From Thalassoglobus neptunius (GTDB lineage Bacteria > Planctomycetota > Planctomycetia > Planctomycetales > Planctomycetaceae), in assembly GCF_007859735.1 (NCBI RefSeq), contig NZ_SIHI01000001.1, positions 672,190 to 728,069 of the forward strand: 55,880 nucleotides of DNA. The letters are read 5' to 3'. Below the pieces are notes generated by a model. The model did no database searches. It was not told the origin of the DNA and was given only the letters and a program-made list of their open reading frames with translations. Below are positions 31,806-40,811 of the stretch, in pieces; position 1 is the stretch's first letter; each line of letters opens with the position of its first letter. The position numbers and the translations under genes were made by a program.

Positions 31806-32952
31806 TGTGGAAGTCCGAATCACCAGTCAGGCTGCAATCGGGGAAGATCCGAACACGCTCGAGTATCTGGTTCAACAACTCCGTCAGGCTCCCAGGTTTG
31901 ATCGGATTGTTGTACGGATCAATAACGCGGGCGGGAACCCTCAAGAAGCGGTCGCGATGTTCCACGAGCTTCGGCGGCACGGAGTCAAAGTCACGACCAT
32001 TGTGGAAGGGATGGCATTCTCAGCGGCGTCACTGTTGTTCATGGCGGGCGATGAACGCCTCATGAATCGTGGTGCAATGCTCATGATCCATCAGCCTTCA
32101 ATTGCGATCCGGGGAACAGCGTCGGAACTCAATCAGGCAGCGAGACAGCTTCGCAAGATCCGGGGGGAAGTCTCCGGGATTTACGCCAGTCATTCGAAGA
32201 ACTCTGAAAAGTCCGTTCGTCGGATGTTGTCCACAGATTCCTACATGACCGCTGACGAAGCGGTTTCCAACGGGTTCGCGACGGGAGTTCTCGAAGCTCC
32301 TGCGATCGCAGCCTGTGTTGATTTGAGTCAGTTTCGGGATGTTCCCGAGGCCGCGTTGTCGCTGGTGTCAGCGGCGGAATCAAAAGAAGAGAGGCCAGTC
32401 ATGGCAAATTCAAACACACCGGAGACACCAGTCGTGAACCCGGAATCGGGAACGACTCCCGAAGTCACTCAGCCAGTGACCAGCGCTGTTGAGAAGCCGG
32501 AAGCACCAACGCACGTCACGATGACAATCGAAGAATATGAAGCGTTCAAATCGAAGAACGTCGCGCCGGAACCAACGCCTGTTGTCCCGGAAGTTTCTCC
32601 AGCGATGTCGAGTGATGATCGCCTCATTGATGTTCGCCTGGCTGAACGTAGCCGCGTCTCAGCAATCACCACGATTTGCCAGATGGCCCGCGTTCCAGAT
32701 GCTCAGGTTCAGCAGTACATCGACGGAGACAAGACCGTCTCGGAAGTCTCGATGGAACTTCGCTCGCAAGCGGTTCAGAACACTCCACCGGTCCCCAACG
32801 CACCGGGAACCGAACAGGATGAGAACGAAAAGTACCGCAAAGAATACCGGGATGCAGTCTCTTCGGGCGTGCGAATGTCGACCGATGAAGATTCGTTCAT
32901 TCAGTCTCGTCGAGTGAGTGACGGCAAGGAACTTTTGGGCGTTCTCGGATAA
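31798..32952 (+). CDS. ClpP-like prohead protease with C-terminal scaffold
   Basis: 384 residues. Residues 1-180 are a ClpP/S49-type serine protease: NNAGGNPQEAVAMFHELR, VEGMAFSAASLLFMAG (nucleophile Ser75), MLMIHQPS (His98) and SYMTADEAVSNGF (acidic residue ~Asp153). The region after ~200 is low-complexity, proline-rich, then helical, as in scaffold domains of lambda gpC. An internal start at 32401 could make the scaffold alone. Processes head proteins during capsid maturation. Confidence 0.88.
   Translation: MADVEVRITSQAAIGEDPNTLEYLVQQLRQAPRFDRIVVRINNAGGNPQEAVAMFHELRRHGVKVTTIVEGMAFSAASLLFMAGDERLMNRGAMLMIHQPSIAIRGTASELNQAARQLRKIRGEVSGIYASHSKNSEKSVRRMLSTDSYMTADEAVSNGFATGVLEAPAIAACVDLSQFRDVPEAALSLVSAAESKEERPVMANSNTPETPVVNPESGTTPEVTQPVTSAVEKPEAPTHVTMTIEEYEAFKSKNVAPEPTPVVPEVSPAMSSDDRLIDVRLAERSRVSAITTICQMARVPDAQVQQYIDGDKTVSEVSMELRSQAVQNTPPVPNAPGTEQDENEKYRKEYRDAVSSGVRMSTDEDSFIQSRRVSDGKELLGVLG
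32401..32952 (+). CDS. Nested scaffold protein from internal start
   Basis: In frame within the protease gene. ATG 32401 is preceded by GAGAGG six bases upstream, as good as any ribosome site in this phage. The product (183 residues, MANSNTPETPVVNPESGTTP...) is the non-catalytic half. This mirrors lambda, where scaffold Nu3 is made from an internal start in the protease gene C. Inferred. Confidence 0.6.
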   Translation: MANSNTPETPVVNPESGTTPEVTQPVTSAVEKPEAPTHVTMTIEEYEAFKSKNVAPEPTPVVPEVSPAMSSDDRLIDVRLAERSRVSAITTICQMARVPDAQVQQYIDGDKTVSEVSMELRSQAVQNTPPVPNAPGTEQDENEKYRKEYRDAVSSGVRMSTDEDSFIQSRRVSDGKELLGVLG

Positions 32953-33005
32953 CCGTTTGAGCGAGTCAAGATTCATTCACAGCAGCCTTTGAAAGGAACA
33001 ATCCA

Positions 33006-33425
33006 ATGGCCGCAGTTACAGAAAACAAAATCATTGTCGCGAGTCGACACCACGGTTCTCGCGTGGGCTACAAGGCCGCTGCAGAATACCTGTATGCGGG
33101 AACCCTCGCGTTTTTGGATGCGACAACAGGGTTCCTGACCGGTAACGACAACGCTGGCGCTAATAAGTTGGCCGGAGTCGTGGCCGAAGAATGCGATAAC
33201 TCCGGAGGCTCAGCGGGAGATCTCTCGTGTGAGGTCTACACCCGAGGTGAATTCGAGCTTGTGGGTTCCTCATTCGCTCAAGGCAGTGTGGGCGACAAGG
33301 TCTACGGAATCGACAACTACACGATTCAGGCTTCCAGTTCGTCTGCCACGTTGGTCGGTCACGTCACTGAATTCATTTCCGCCACGAACGTCATGGTCGA
33401 TATCGCCGCTGGCGTGCTGGCCTAG
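33006..33425 (+). CDS. Capsid decoration protein (DUF2190-like)
   Basis: 139 residues. AYAGTL-type pattern YKAAAEYLYAGTLAFLDATT, ANKLAGVVAEECDNSGGSAG and GDKVYGIDNYTIQASSSSAT are typical of DUF2190 head-stabilising proteins (lambda gpD analogues), and it lies between protease and capsid genes. Strong Shine-Dalgarno (AAAGGAAC). Confidence 0.75.
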   Translation: MAAVTENKIIVASRHHGSRVGYKAAAEYLYAGTLAFLDATTGFLTGNDNAGANKLAGVVAEECDNSGGSAGDLSCEVYTRGEFELVGSSFAQGSVGDKVYGIDNYTIQASSSSATLVGHVTEFISATNVMVDIAAGVLA

Positions 33426-33487
33426 TTTTTCCACTTGATTCCGGGGCGTTCGTTCGCTGGCCGGTTTGACTCTGAAAGGCAAGTCTT

Positions 33488-34411
33488 ATGGCTCTCAATC
33501 TCGCGGCGGCAACAGCGATCGTTAACAACCTGACCGCCACATTCGATGCGTCGGCCCGTGCGGCCAATCCATTCTATCCAGAGATCTCATTCACCCGTCC
33601 TTCAACTCGCAATGAGGAGAAGTATGGATGGGTGGGAGACTTTCCCGGAATGCGGGAATGGCTGGGAGAACGAAAGTTCAACGAACTCCGCGCAGCCACG
33701 TACACACTGGAGAACAAGCACTGGGAAAGCTCCATGTCGATTAAAAAGACCGACATGGAAGATGACAATATGGGGTTGTATCCCGGCATCATGCAGAACC
33801 TTGGTGCCGAGGCGACCCATCACCCGGATGAACTGTTCGTCACAGCTCTTGAGAACGGGGAAACCGATCTTGGTTTCGATGGTCAAGCGTTCTTTGACAC
33901 GGATCATTCGTGGGGAAGTTCCGGGACACAATCGAACGACCTGACCTACAACGCTTCCGACCCTGACGCGGTGACCGATACGGAATTCCTCGCAGCCTAT
34001 CACCAGGCCCGAACGGCATTGCTCGGATTCAAAGGTGACAATGGCAAGACGTTCGTTCGTCCTGTTGTGCGTGGACTGGGGAATCTGATGATTCTGGTCC
34101 CACTGGAACTCGAAGTGGTCGCACACAAAGCGATCCAAAGTGCGTTGCGTGGCGGTGGAGACACCAACATCGTTTTGGATCAGCCGCAGATTGTGGCAAT
34201 TCCTGGGCTGACCAGTGGCCGCAAGTTCTACCTGTCTCACAACGACTCTGGAATCATGCGTCCGTTCGTGTTCCAGCCTCGTCAGCCACTCAGCCGACAG
34301 GTCAAGGGGCTCGATGACATCGAATTCAAGGAAGCCAAGTTCATGACCGAAGCCCGATACAACATCGGGTATCTGTTCTGGTTCAAAATGACTTTGACAA
34401 CCTTCACATAA
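33488..34411 (+). CDS. Major capsid protein (Mu gpT-like)
   Basis: 307 residues, matching Mu gpT. EEKYGWVGDFPGMREWLGER, HWESSMSIKKTDMEDDNMGL and FDGQAFFDTDHSWG are family hallmarks. A Mu-type capsid behind lambda-type portal and protease shows the head module is a mosaic. Confidence 0.9.
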   Translation: MALNLAAATAIVNNLTATFDASARAANPFYPEISFTRPSTRNEEKYGWVGDFPGMREWLGERKFNELRAATYTLENKHWESSMSIKKTDMEDDNMGLYPGIMQNLGAEATHHPDELFVTALENGETDLGFDGQAFFDTDHSWGSSGTQSNDLTYNASDPDAVTDTEFLAAYHQARTALLGFKGDNGKTFVRPVVRGLGNLMILVPLELEVVAHKAIQSALRGGGDTNIVLDQPQIVAIPGLTSGRKFYLSHNDSGIMRPFVFQPRQPLSRQVKGLDDIEFKEAKFMTEARYNIGYLFWFKMTLTTFT

Positions 34412-34487
34412 TCCAGTCCACGGTGAGTCCGGAGCGGGTTCGCTCGCTCCGGCTCCCGTTTCCAGAACTCAACAGGGAGTGATCCAG

Positions 34488-34718
34488 ATGATTGTGACAG
34501 CAGGCCCACGGGCCGGGAAGAACGGGTTCAGCTTTCGGGTTTCAAAGGATTTGAAAGTGAAAGCCCCCAACGGAAAACAGGTTGTACTTCCAGAGAAAAC
34601 AGATGAAGACAAAGCTGTTTGTGAACTCGCAAAGCGGTATGTCTCCGCAAATTTTCTGACGGAGGTGACCAAAGAGTCACGATCCAGTCAGAAGTCAGAA
34701 TCCAAGAGTGAATCATGA
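34488..34718 (+). CDS. Small head-region protein
   Basis: 76 residues from ATG 34488 (AGGGAG upstream). MIVTAGPRAGKNGFSFRVSK ... PEKTDEDKAVCELAKRY, ending in a serine/lysine-rich tail. Position after the capsid gene suggests a head completion or head-tail role; not recognised. Confidence 0.55.
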   Translation: MIVTAGPRAGKNGFSFRVSKDLKVKAPNGKQVVLPEKTDEDKAVCELAKRYVSANFLTEVTKESRSSQKSESKSES

Positions 34719-35098
34719 GCCTCGAAGATCTGATCGCTGCCGACGCTGAGAGTCTGTTCATTCAGGATGCAGACTTCGGGGAAAGCGTCACATTCGCCGG
34801 AAATGATGCCGCGGATGTGACGTTGACGGCAGTGGTCGTGATCGATCGAGCGTTGCGTGATGCGTCAGGAACGACGCCGACTCTCTGGACGGGGGAGATC
34901 ATCCTCAAAGCGAGTCAACGGGATTCGATCGTCGTGGATGATGGTCCTTTGTTGCTGGTGACTGTTCGGGGTGATTCCTGGCGAGTCACAGATGTCGGAG
35001 AGCCTGACAACGGACTCGTTCGCGTGGGGATTCAACGGGAGCTTCCGGAGCATTCGAACGCGATCGATTTGCAGGGAGTGCAACATCATTATGGGTAA
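34715..35098 (+). CDS. Probable head-tail joining protein
   Basis: 127 residues, ATGA overlap. The layout FIQDADFGESVTFAGNDAAD ... LKASQRDSIVVDDGPLLLVT ... DSWRVTDVGEPDNGLVRVGI resembles lambda gpFII-type connectors. It is followed by the tail completion gene, fitting the standard order. Confidence 0.65.
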   Translation: MSLEDLIAADAESLFIQDADFGESVTFAGNDAADVTLTAVVVIDRALRDASGTTPTLWTGEIILKASQRDSIVVDDGPLLLVTVRGDSWRVTDVGEPDNGLVRVGIQRELPEHSNAIDLQGVQHHYG

Positions 35099-35426
35099 GA
35101 CGGTCACGGTCACGATCAACGTGGACTTCGATGGTCTTCTCGAGGACATCGAAGAGGCTGTCGAGGCCGGAATCGAAGCGGGAGTGGAACACGGTCGACG
35201 TGAACTCCTGCAACGGATTCCGGGAAATCGACAGCGGACCCGACGACACGTGATCGCCGAGTCCGACGCCACAGAAGGTGTCTTCGGGGTCCGTTTCCCT
35301 CCGGGGCGACGGTACGAGACACAGGGAACTGAGACCAAGCGGATTATCGATCAGGCGTGGAGCAGCATCGCAGCAAACACGCAAGACGTGATTGAGCAAA
35401 CTATTCAACAGGAGATGCCACGATGA
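35091..35426 (+). CDS. Probable tail completion / minor tail protein
   Basis: 111 residues from ATG 35091. VNVDFDGLLEDIEEAVEAGI EAG then TRRHVIAESDATEGVFGVRF and TKRIIDQAWSSIAAN; this helix-then-beta pattern resembles the HK97 gp10 / lambda gpZ group. Overlaps both neighbours. Confidence 0.6.
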   Translation: MGKTVTVTINVDFDGLLEDIEEAVEAGIEAGVEHGRRELLQRIPGNRQRTRRHVIAESDATEGVFGVRFPPGRRYETQGTETKRIIDQAWSSIAANTQDVIEQTIQQEMPR

Positions 35427-35833
35427 CTGTCTATGCAGGAGTCGACTCAATTTTGCAGGTGACAATCGCAGCGTCACTCACCACGATCGCCGGTATTCGT
35501 GATATCGAATTCGATCCCGGTGAAGTCGAGTTAATGGAGATCGATGATCTCGCTTCGGATTACGTCGACCGGGCTCCGACCGGACGTGCGGGAGGTGGCA
35601 CCGTGACCGCCGAATGTTTCTGGGACCCCGCCAACGCCCAGATGCAGGCCCTGCACACATTGTGGAACACGCCTGCGGAAGAAGACTTCTCGATCACCTG
35701 GTCGACAACAACCGAGTCGATCGCGTTTAAGGGGATCTTGACCAAGATTCCGATCAGTGCCACGCGGACCGATCCGATTACCACCGCTCTGGAAGTCGCT
35801 GTGTCGCAGCGACCAGTTCTGAACGAGTCGTAA
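35423..35833 (+). CDS. Major tail tube protein
   Basis: 136 residues. Contains IRDIEFDPGEVELMEIDDLA, GGGTVTAECFWDPANAQMQA and IAFKGILTKIPISATRTDPI TTALEVAVS, the pattern of lambda gpV-like tail tube proteins. Placed just before the tail chaperones. Polymerises into the tube; no sheath gene accompanies it. Confidence 0.8.
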   Translation: MTVYAGVDSILQVTIAASLTTIAGIRDIEFDPGEVELMEIDDLASDYVDRAPTGRAGGGTVTAECFWDPANAQMQALHTLWNTPAEEDFSITWSTTTESIAFKGILTKIPISATRTDPITTALEVAVSQRPVLNES

Positions 35834-35886
35834 GCCTCTCGAAATTGATTCACTTTTGATCCCTCGAATTCCCGGTTGAGAGTCCC

Positions 35887-36318
35887 ATGAAAGCCAGATA
35901 CATCCGTGAAGCCAAAGCCATCAACCCACTCTATGACGTGCGGGAACATCGACGCGCAAAGGCTGAAGGCCGTGACTACGACGTCGATCAGCTAATCACA
36001 ATCCCGATCGGATTCGAAGAGGAAGGCCCTCAATGCTGGGCCCATTGTTGCCCCGGTTACAAGGGCGAACCTCCCGTTTGTGAACCTGCTGACGATGAGT
36101 GTCGTGCTCGCGTTCAGAAATGGATGGAAGTCGAACGACCAATGCAGCTGGATCGGATTCGTCAGGCCGCCCATCCCGCAAACCTGAAGAAGATGAAGCC
36201 GAAGGAACAGCAGCACATCCTGGATCTGTGCCGCGTCTACGGTCTCGAAATGCCATCGGCCAGCGATCCTGTTGTCACACCCAAACCAGAGCCCAGACCG
36301 GAGCCAGCGAAGTCGTAA
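35887..36318 (+). CDS. Tail-region protein, cysteine-containing
   Basis: 143 residues between tail tube and tail chaperone. Features a CWAHCCPGYKGEPPVCEPADDEC stretch with five cysteines in short range, KPKEQQHILDLCRVYGLEM and a proline-rich end. The cysteines could bind zinc or form disulfides. No family recognised; the position suggests a tail assembly role. Confidence 0.5.
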   Translation: MKARYIREAKAINPLYDVREHRRAKAEGRDYDVDQLITIPIGFEEEGPQCWAHCCPGYKGEPPVCEPADDECRARVQKWMEVERPMQLDRIRQAAHPANLKKMKPKEQQHILDLCRVYGLEMPSASDPVVTPKPEPRPEPAKS

Positions 36319-36376
36319 ACACCGCAACTGTTTCGGCACCCCTTCGGCACCTTTTCCAAAACCCTGACGAGAGCAC

Positions 36377-36742
36377 ATGCCCAACTACCTGAATCGCGAC
36401 AACAAGAATCAGTTCGCCAAGTCCAAAATCAAGGAATACCCATTGCCGTTTGATCCGGGCACCCTGGTTCGCGTCAAGCAGCAATCGATCTCCCGCATGC
36501 ACCGCTATTCCGAAGCCTCTCAAGCAGGTGGAACGCGCGCTAAGAAAGAGACGTTCTCTTTGATCGCTGACTCGATTGTCGATGAGACAGATCAACCTGT
36601 CTGGGAGTCGGGAGAAGTGGCGCAACTCGCTGAAGCCGACTGCCAGCTGGTGAATGCCCTGATCAAGATGATCGGACATGCCAACGGCGGAACCGAGGAC
36701 GAGATTGAAGAAATGGTGGGAAACTTCAACGAGACAGAGTAA
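36377..36742 (+). CDS. Tail assembly chaperone G
   Basis: 121 residues. FDPGTLVRVKQQSISRMHRY and ADCQLVNALIKMIGHANGGT, acidic end. Size, position before the tape measure gene, and a slip site near the end identify it as the gpG equivalent. Together with the frameshifted GT product it coats the tape measure during tail assembly. Confidence 0.8.
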   Translation: MPNYLNRDNKNQFAKSKIKEYPLPFDPGTLVRVKQQSISRMHRYSEASQAGGTRAKKETFSLIADSIVDETDQPVWESGEVAQLAEADCQLVNALIKMIGHANGGTEDEIEEMVGNFNETE

Positions 36743-37056
36743 GGCAGTTCCTGTTCGAACTCTGTCTCTGCGTTGGCGTCATTCACCCTGACGAACTGTT
36801 GACTCAACTGACACGCAGGCAGCTGCATGAATGGTTGGCGTTTCACGCAATTTCGCCGATTGGCGAACGCCGGGCGGACACCCGCTCAGCCGTTCAAACC
36901 GCCTGGATTCGAAGAGCACTGGTGGAAGACGAAGACCACTCACCAGACACGTTCCGCCCACAACTGTCGATCTACGAAGACTATTCGACAGTCAGTGAGA
37001 CACCGGAACAGATTGAGGCACGTGAGAGAAGGGAAGCGGATCAGTTTCGATGCTAG
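36377..37056 (+). CDS. Tail assembly chaperone GT (-1 frameshift fusion)
   Basis: Slipping back one base at GGGAAAC (36718-36724) moves ribosomes from the G frame into one open to the TAG at 37056. It reads LQRDRVRQFLFELCLCVGVI, then HPDELLTQLTRRQLHEWLAF HAISPIGERRADTR. The latter is the familiar T-domain pattern ('LT...EW.A......P.GE.R.D.R'). The fusion is 226 residues. The T frame has no ATG near its beginning, as expected when it is reached only by frameshift. It overlaps the tape measure start. Confidence 0.85.
36718..36724 (+). promoter_or_regulatory. Programmed -1 frameshift heptamer GGGAAAC
   Basis: G GGA AAC fits the X XXY YYZ rule in the G frame, 18 bases before the G stop codon. 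The lambda G-T site is GGGAAAG, differing only in the last base. Confidence 0.85.
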
Positions 37057-39521
37057 GCGACTTGACGATCAAGCTGAATGCTGACACCACCGGTGTAACG
37101 GCTCCGATCCAGATGGCCCGGACCGGTCTGGAGGCGATTTCCACAACGGCGGTCAACACGCAGTTCAACCTGGGTGCGGTCTCCCACTCGTTGCACGCCA
37201 TCAAGACAGCGGCATTTGGTCTACAGGCAGCCAGTCAACAGTTTGGTGTTCTCGGTCGATCTGCTCAGTTTGCCGCTTCGGGAGTGGGCTATGTTTCGTC
37301 CACAATTTCTGTTGTCGGTGGACTCGCGTTCAATGCGTCTGTCGGTCTCGGTTTGATGCTCAAACCGCTCTACGGATTGGTCGTGGGCTCGAAGCTGGTC
37401 GCCTCCGCATTTGGGTTGATGTTCAAGGCGATCATCTTCCCGTTCAAGATTGCGTTGTCGGTGATGACCCTCTTCGCGAAAGGCTTGTGGACGCTGGCAA
37501 AGCCGGTATTCGCCCTCGCGAAGCTCTTCTTCATGGTCAAAGTCGCCATGATTTCGCTCTCGACACAGTTCAAGATTCTCGGAACGCTGATGGGGCTGTT
37601 GCCGCCGCAAATGCGTCTGGCGGTTGGTGGACTCGTCGCCTTGGGAGTCGCTGGCCGGGCTGGTTCGACAGCAATGGGATTGATGTCTGCGGCAATGCGT
37701 GTTGCGACAATCGCGACGCTGGCATTCACACAACCAGTTGCAGCCGTCAAGTTTGTCCTGATGACGGCTGTCATGGCTGTCGTGAAATTGACCGTTGCGG
37801 TTTATGGGTTGGCTCGAGCAATTGTTCGAACAACTTTCGTCACAGCGATCGCGGGAATCAAAGCTTTGGGGGTGGCTGCTGCTTCCGTGGCAACCACAAT
37901 CGCCACAACGCTGGTTTCCACTTTGGTTGGTCTCGGGAAAATGCTGGGCTTCATCGGGATCATCGCGGCTGGCTGGGGCGTCAAGCTCGCCGCCGATGCC
38001 GAACAGGCTCAGATCGGGTTTCAGACGATGCTCAAGTCTGCCGATGCAGCCCGAGCGGTTCTGGGAGAACTCGAACAGTTCGCCGCATCCACTCCGTTCC
38101 AGTTGAACGATCTGCGCGACGGATCCAAGCAGCTGCTCAATGCTCAAGTTCCGACAGAGCAGTTGACTGCCAAGCTCCGCATGCTGGGTGACATCGCTGC
38201 GGGCACCGGCAAGCCGATTAACGATTTCGTGAGGATCTACGCCAAAGTCAAATCAACCGGAAAGACCTCGCTCGAAACCCTCAATCAGCTCGCAGAACGA
38301 GGAGTCCCGATCTACACCGCTCTCCAGAAAGAGCTGGGAGTCAGTCGGACCGAGATGTTGAAGATGATCAGTGCGGGCGAAGTTGGATTCACGGCACTCA
38401 ATGCCGCTCTCGAATCGACAGCGACCGGAACCGGAGTCTTTGCGGGAGGCATGAAAGCCCAGTCCGAAACGATCTCGGGACTCTGGTCGACACTCAAGGA
38501 CAATGTCGGTTTTGCCGTTCGCGAACTCGGAATTCAAGTTGCGAATGCGTTCGACTTCAAAGCGATGTTGGCTGGGGGTATCACCTTCTTTCAGGGGATC
38601 AAGGCCCGAATCGCCACGCTGGCTCCGGTCTTCACCGCCGTCGCCAACACCATGCGAGCGACATTCGCCGCGTTGTGGGAAGTGGCAAGCGTCACCTTCA
38701 CAGCGATTGGGGCCGCATTCGGTGTCACTGGTGGAAACCTCATGACAACCATGATGGAAGCTCTGGCGATTGCCAAATGGGTCTTTCAATCATGGCCCGA
38801 CATCGCCCAACTCGCGTTCACCAAAATGGCTCTCTTCGCGGTTCAGGGATTTGGACACATCACGCATTTCTTTACGGGGGTTCTGCCCAGTCTGTTCAGC
38901 TGGTTCCTCGACAACTGGAAAGAGGTCTTCATGACGGCGGCTTCGTTCGTCGGAAGCGTCTTCCAGAACATCGGGAGGAACATCGTTGCGGTGATGCGTT
39001 CGATCTGGGACTTCATCGCCAGTGGCGGAAAGGCTCCTCTGGAGATTGCCTGGAAACCCCTCACAGAAGGCTTCAAGAACACGATCAAGGAACTTCCTGA
39101 TATTCCCCAACGGGCAATCAGCGACCTGGAAAAACAGCTGTCTGCCGATGCACAACGAATCGGGATGAACGTTGCCGGAGATCTTCAGAAAGAGATTGAA
39201 GCCAATATGGCGATTCTGGATGCGAGTCGCAAACCTGTCGAAGCGGACTCGTTTCAGGCGGGGCAACTCCCCGATCCCACCGTGGAACAAGAGGAAACGA
39301 GTTCCAGTCAGGACGAAGAAAAGCGAATCGGTGTTCTCGAGCGGGGATCGTCGGAAGCGTTCAAGGCGATCTTTGCCGGTCAGGACCGCGCCCAGTTGAA
39401 CGAAACCAAAACGACAAACAAGAAGCTCGACAAGGTCAAGGACGCCATCGGAAAGTTGCCGAATGCGATCGCCGGAGCGATGGCGGGGACCATGAACTAC
39501 CAGATGAGGGGACCTGTCTGA
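37050..39521 (+). CDS. Tape measure protein
   Basis: 823 residues. The N-terminal ~300 residues are rich in hydrophobic helices. QIGFQTMLKSADAARAVLGE LEQFAASTPFQ, MLGDIAAGTGKPINDFVRIY and TLNQLAERGVPIYTALQKEL are the conserved tape-measure N-terminal domain. The C-terminal third is coiled coil and charged. At about 1.5 Angstrom per residue the tail would be roughly 120 nm. Starts at ATG 37050, overlapping GT. Confidence 0.92.
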   Translation: MLGDLTIKLNADTTGVTAPIQMARTGLEAISTTAVNTQFNLGAVSHSLHAIKTAAFGLQAASQQFGVLGRSAQFAASGVGYVSSTISVVGGLAFNASVGLGLMLKPLYGLVVGSKLVASAFGLMFKAIIFPFKIALSVMTLFAKGLWTLAKPVFALAKLFFMVKVAMISLSTQFKILGTLMGLLPPQMRLAVGGLVALGVAGRAGSTAMGLMSAAMRVATIATLAFTQPVAAVKFVLMTAVMAVVKLTVAVYGLARAIVRTTFVTAIAGIKALGVAAASVATTIATTLVSTLVGLGKMLGFIGIIAAGWGVKLAADAEQAQIGFQTMLKSADAARAVLGELEQFAASTPFQLNDLRDGSKQLLNAQVPTEQLTAKLRMLGDIAAGTGKPINDFVRIYAKVKSTGKTSLETLNQLAERGVPIYTALQKELGVSRTEMLKMISAGEVGFTALNAALESTATGTGVFAGGMKAQSETISGLWSTLKDNVGFAVRELGIQVANAFDFKAMLAGGITFFQGIKARIATLAPVFTAVANTMRATFAALWEVASVTFTAIGAAFGVTGGNLMTTMMEALAIAKWVFQSWPDIAQLAFTKMALFAVQGFGHITHFFTGVLPSLFSWFLDNWKEVFMTAASFVGSVFQNIGRNIVAVMRSIWDFIASGGKAPLEIAWKPLTEGFKNTIKELPDIPQRAISDLEKQLSADAQRIGMNVAGDLQKEIEANMAILDASRKPVEADSFQAGQLPDPTVEQEETSSSQDEEKRIGVLERGSSEAFKAIFAGQDRAQLNETKTTNKKLDKVKDAIGKLPNAIAGAMAGTMNYQMRGPV

Positions 39522-39522
39522 T

Positions 39523-40362
39523 ATGTCAGTTCTTGGTTTTTACGAGAAGGCTGCACGTCGGGGGCGTCTGGAAAACGGCATCCTGACGGCTCAACGAATC
39601 TTCCAACTCAAGACAAGTCTGGGCGACAAGGAGAACATCGCGGTTCAAGACTTCCGCCTGCCCAGCATCGGTTCTCTCCACGATGTCTATTCGGCATGCT
39701 GGTGCAACTCGATCGACTGGCAGCAGCAAGGCAACAGTGCTGAGTGGACTGTCACCTGCAACTATTCCAGCGAGCGCGAACTCAACGAAGACCCCACTGC
39801 GGAACCTGCGGAGATCACCTGGGATGGTGAGTCTTACACGGAAGTGGTGTTCGTCGATATCAACGGCGATGCGATCGTCAACAGTGCTGGCGATTACTTC
39901 GTCGATCCCACACCCACACGTGAAAAAACACATCTGATCGCGAAGATCAAAAAGAACGTCTCAGCCCTGCCCACGTGGGTCTTGAGCTACCGGGATGTCG
40001 TGAATTCCGGAGCGATCAACATCGACGGCCTGCCGATCGGGGCCAAGCTCGCCATGATTCGCCGTCCCCTGATCGGACCCTGGCAGGAGCGGAACGACAT
40101 TCCGTTTCGCGAACTGACGATCGATGTGCACATTCATCCACGCGGTTGGAAGCTGGAACCGATGGACGTCGGGTTTCGCGAAAAGGACGGTTCGGACCGC
40201 ATCCAGATCAAGGATGGTAATGACGACGAACCGACAACACCGGTCCCGTTGGATGGATCGGGCAACGTGCTCGCCAATCCCACACCCTCAAATGTCGTGT
40301 TCCTCGATTTTGAGGTCTGTGATCCTGTCGATTTCACCATCTTACCGGGGATCAGTTCATGA
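39523..40362 (+). CDS. Distal tail protein
   Basis: 279 residues, mostly beta. Notable: YSACWCNSIDWQQQGNSAEW TVTCNYSS and DGLPIGAKLAMIRRPLIGPW. Location after the tape measure fits a distal tail / tail-tip component. Family not recognised. GTG/ATGA-style overlap with the next gene. Confidence 0.55.
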   Translation: MSVLGFYEKAARRGRLENGILTAQRIFQLKTSLGDKENIAVQDFRLPSIGSLHDVYSACWCNSIDWQQQGNSAEWTVTCNYSSERELNEDPTAEPAEITWDGESYTEVVFVDINGDAIVNSAGDYFVDPTPTREKTHLIAKIKKNVSALPTWVLSYRDVVNSGAINIDGLPIGAKLAMIRRPLIGPWQERNDIPFRELTIDVHIHPRGWKLEPMDVGFREKDGSDRIQIKDGNDDEPTTPVPLDGSGNVLANPTPSNVVFLDFEVCDPVDFTILPGISS

Positions 40363-40811
40363 AAGGTGTGATTCTCAGTGTCGAAGCAGCAGACCAGATT
40401 CAAAAAGTGGTCCGAGAACAGCTGCGCAGAGAACGCGGCCTGCAACCGAGGCAGGCCCGCTGGCACAAGAAAGGGTCTGGAGGCGGCACCTGCGATGAAC
40501 TCATTCGGTGGATCCTCGTTGGAAATCCGACATCCGGTTCAATGTCCGTCTCGTGGACCCTTCCAGACGGGTCCGACACGATCCTGATTCCGTACAACTC
40601 GACAGCCGGAGCAGTTAAGACGCTCATCGAAGCCCACGACGACTGGTCAGGCTCCTACACCGCGACAGTCACGGGAGGCCCGTTCCCCATCAATTCGATT
40701 TCCGTGCGAATCTCCGGTTTCAATCTGAATTCGTACCTTCCGACCGCATCCGCGGGAACCCTTGCCGGTGGTGCTCGATCGGGAGTGCGTCAAGAGATTG
40801 CGAGTGGATAA
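40359..40811 (+). CDS. Tail-tip associated protein
   Basis: 150 residues. Basic N-terminal helix (AADQIQKVVREQLRRERGLQ), then a beta-rich part: SMSVSWTLPDGSDTILIPYN STAGAVKTLIEAHDDWSGSY. Ends in GTLAGGARSGVRQEIASG. Possibly an adaptor between the tip and the next, propeller-like protein. No family recognised. Confidence 0.5.
   Translation: MKGVILSVEAADQIQKVVREQLRRERGLQPRQARWHKKGSGGGTCDELIRWILVGNPTSGSMSVSWTLPDGSDTILIPYNSTAGAVKTLIEAHDDWSGSYTATVTGGPFPINSISVRISGFNLNSYLPTASAGTLAGGARSGVRQEIASG

Noticed and set aside
37221-38147. Long minus-strand open frame opposite the tape measure gene
   Set aside because: Low-complexity Arg/His/Gln-rich translation typical of an antisense shadow.
37487-38191. 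Second + strand frame inside the tape measure gene
   Set aside because: Composition (Gly/Arg/Cys) is that of an out-of-frame reading; no start signal.
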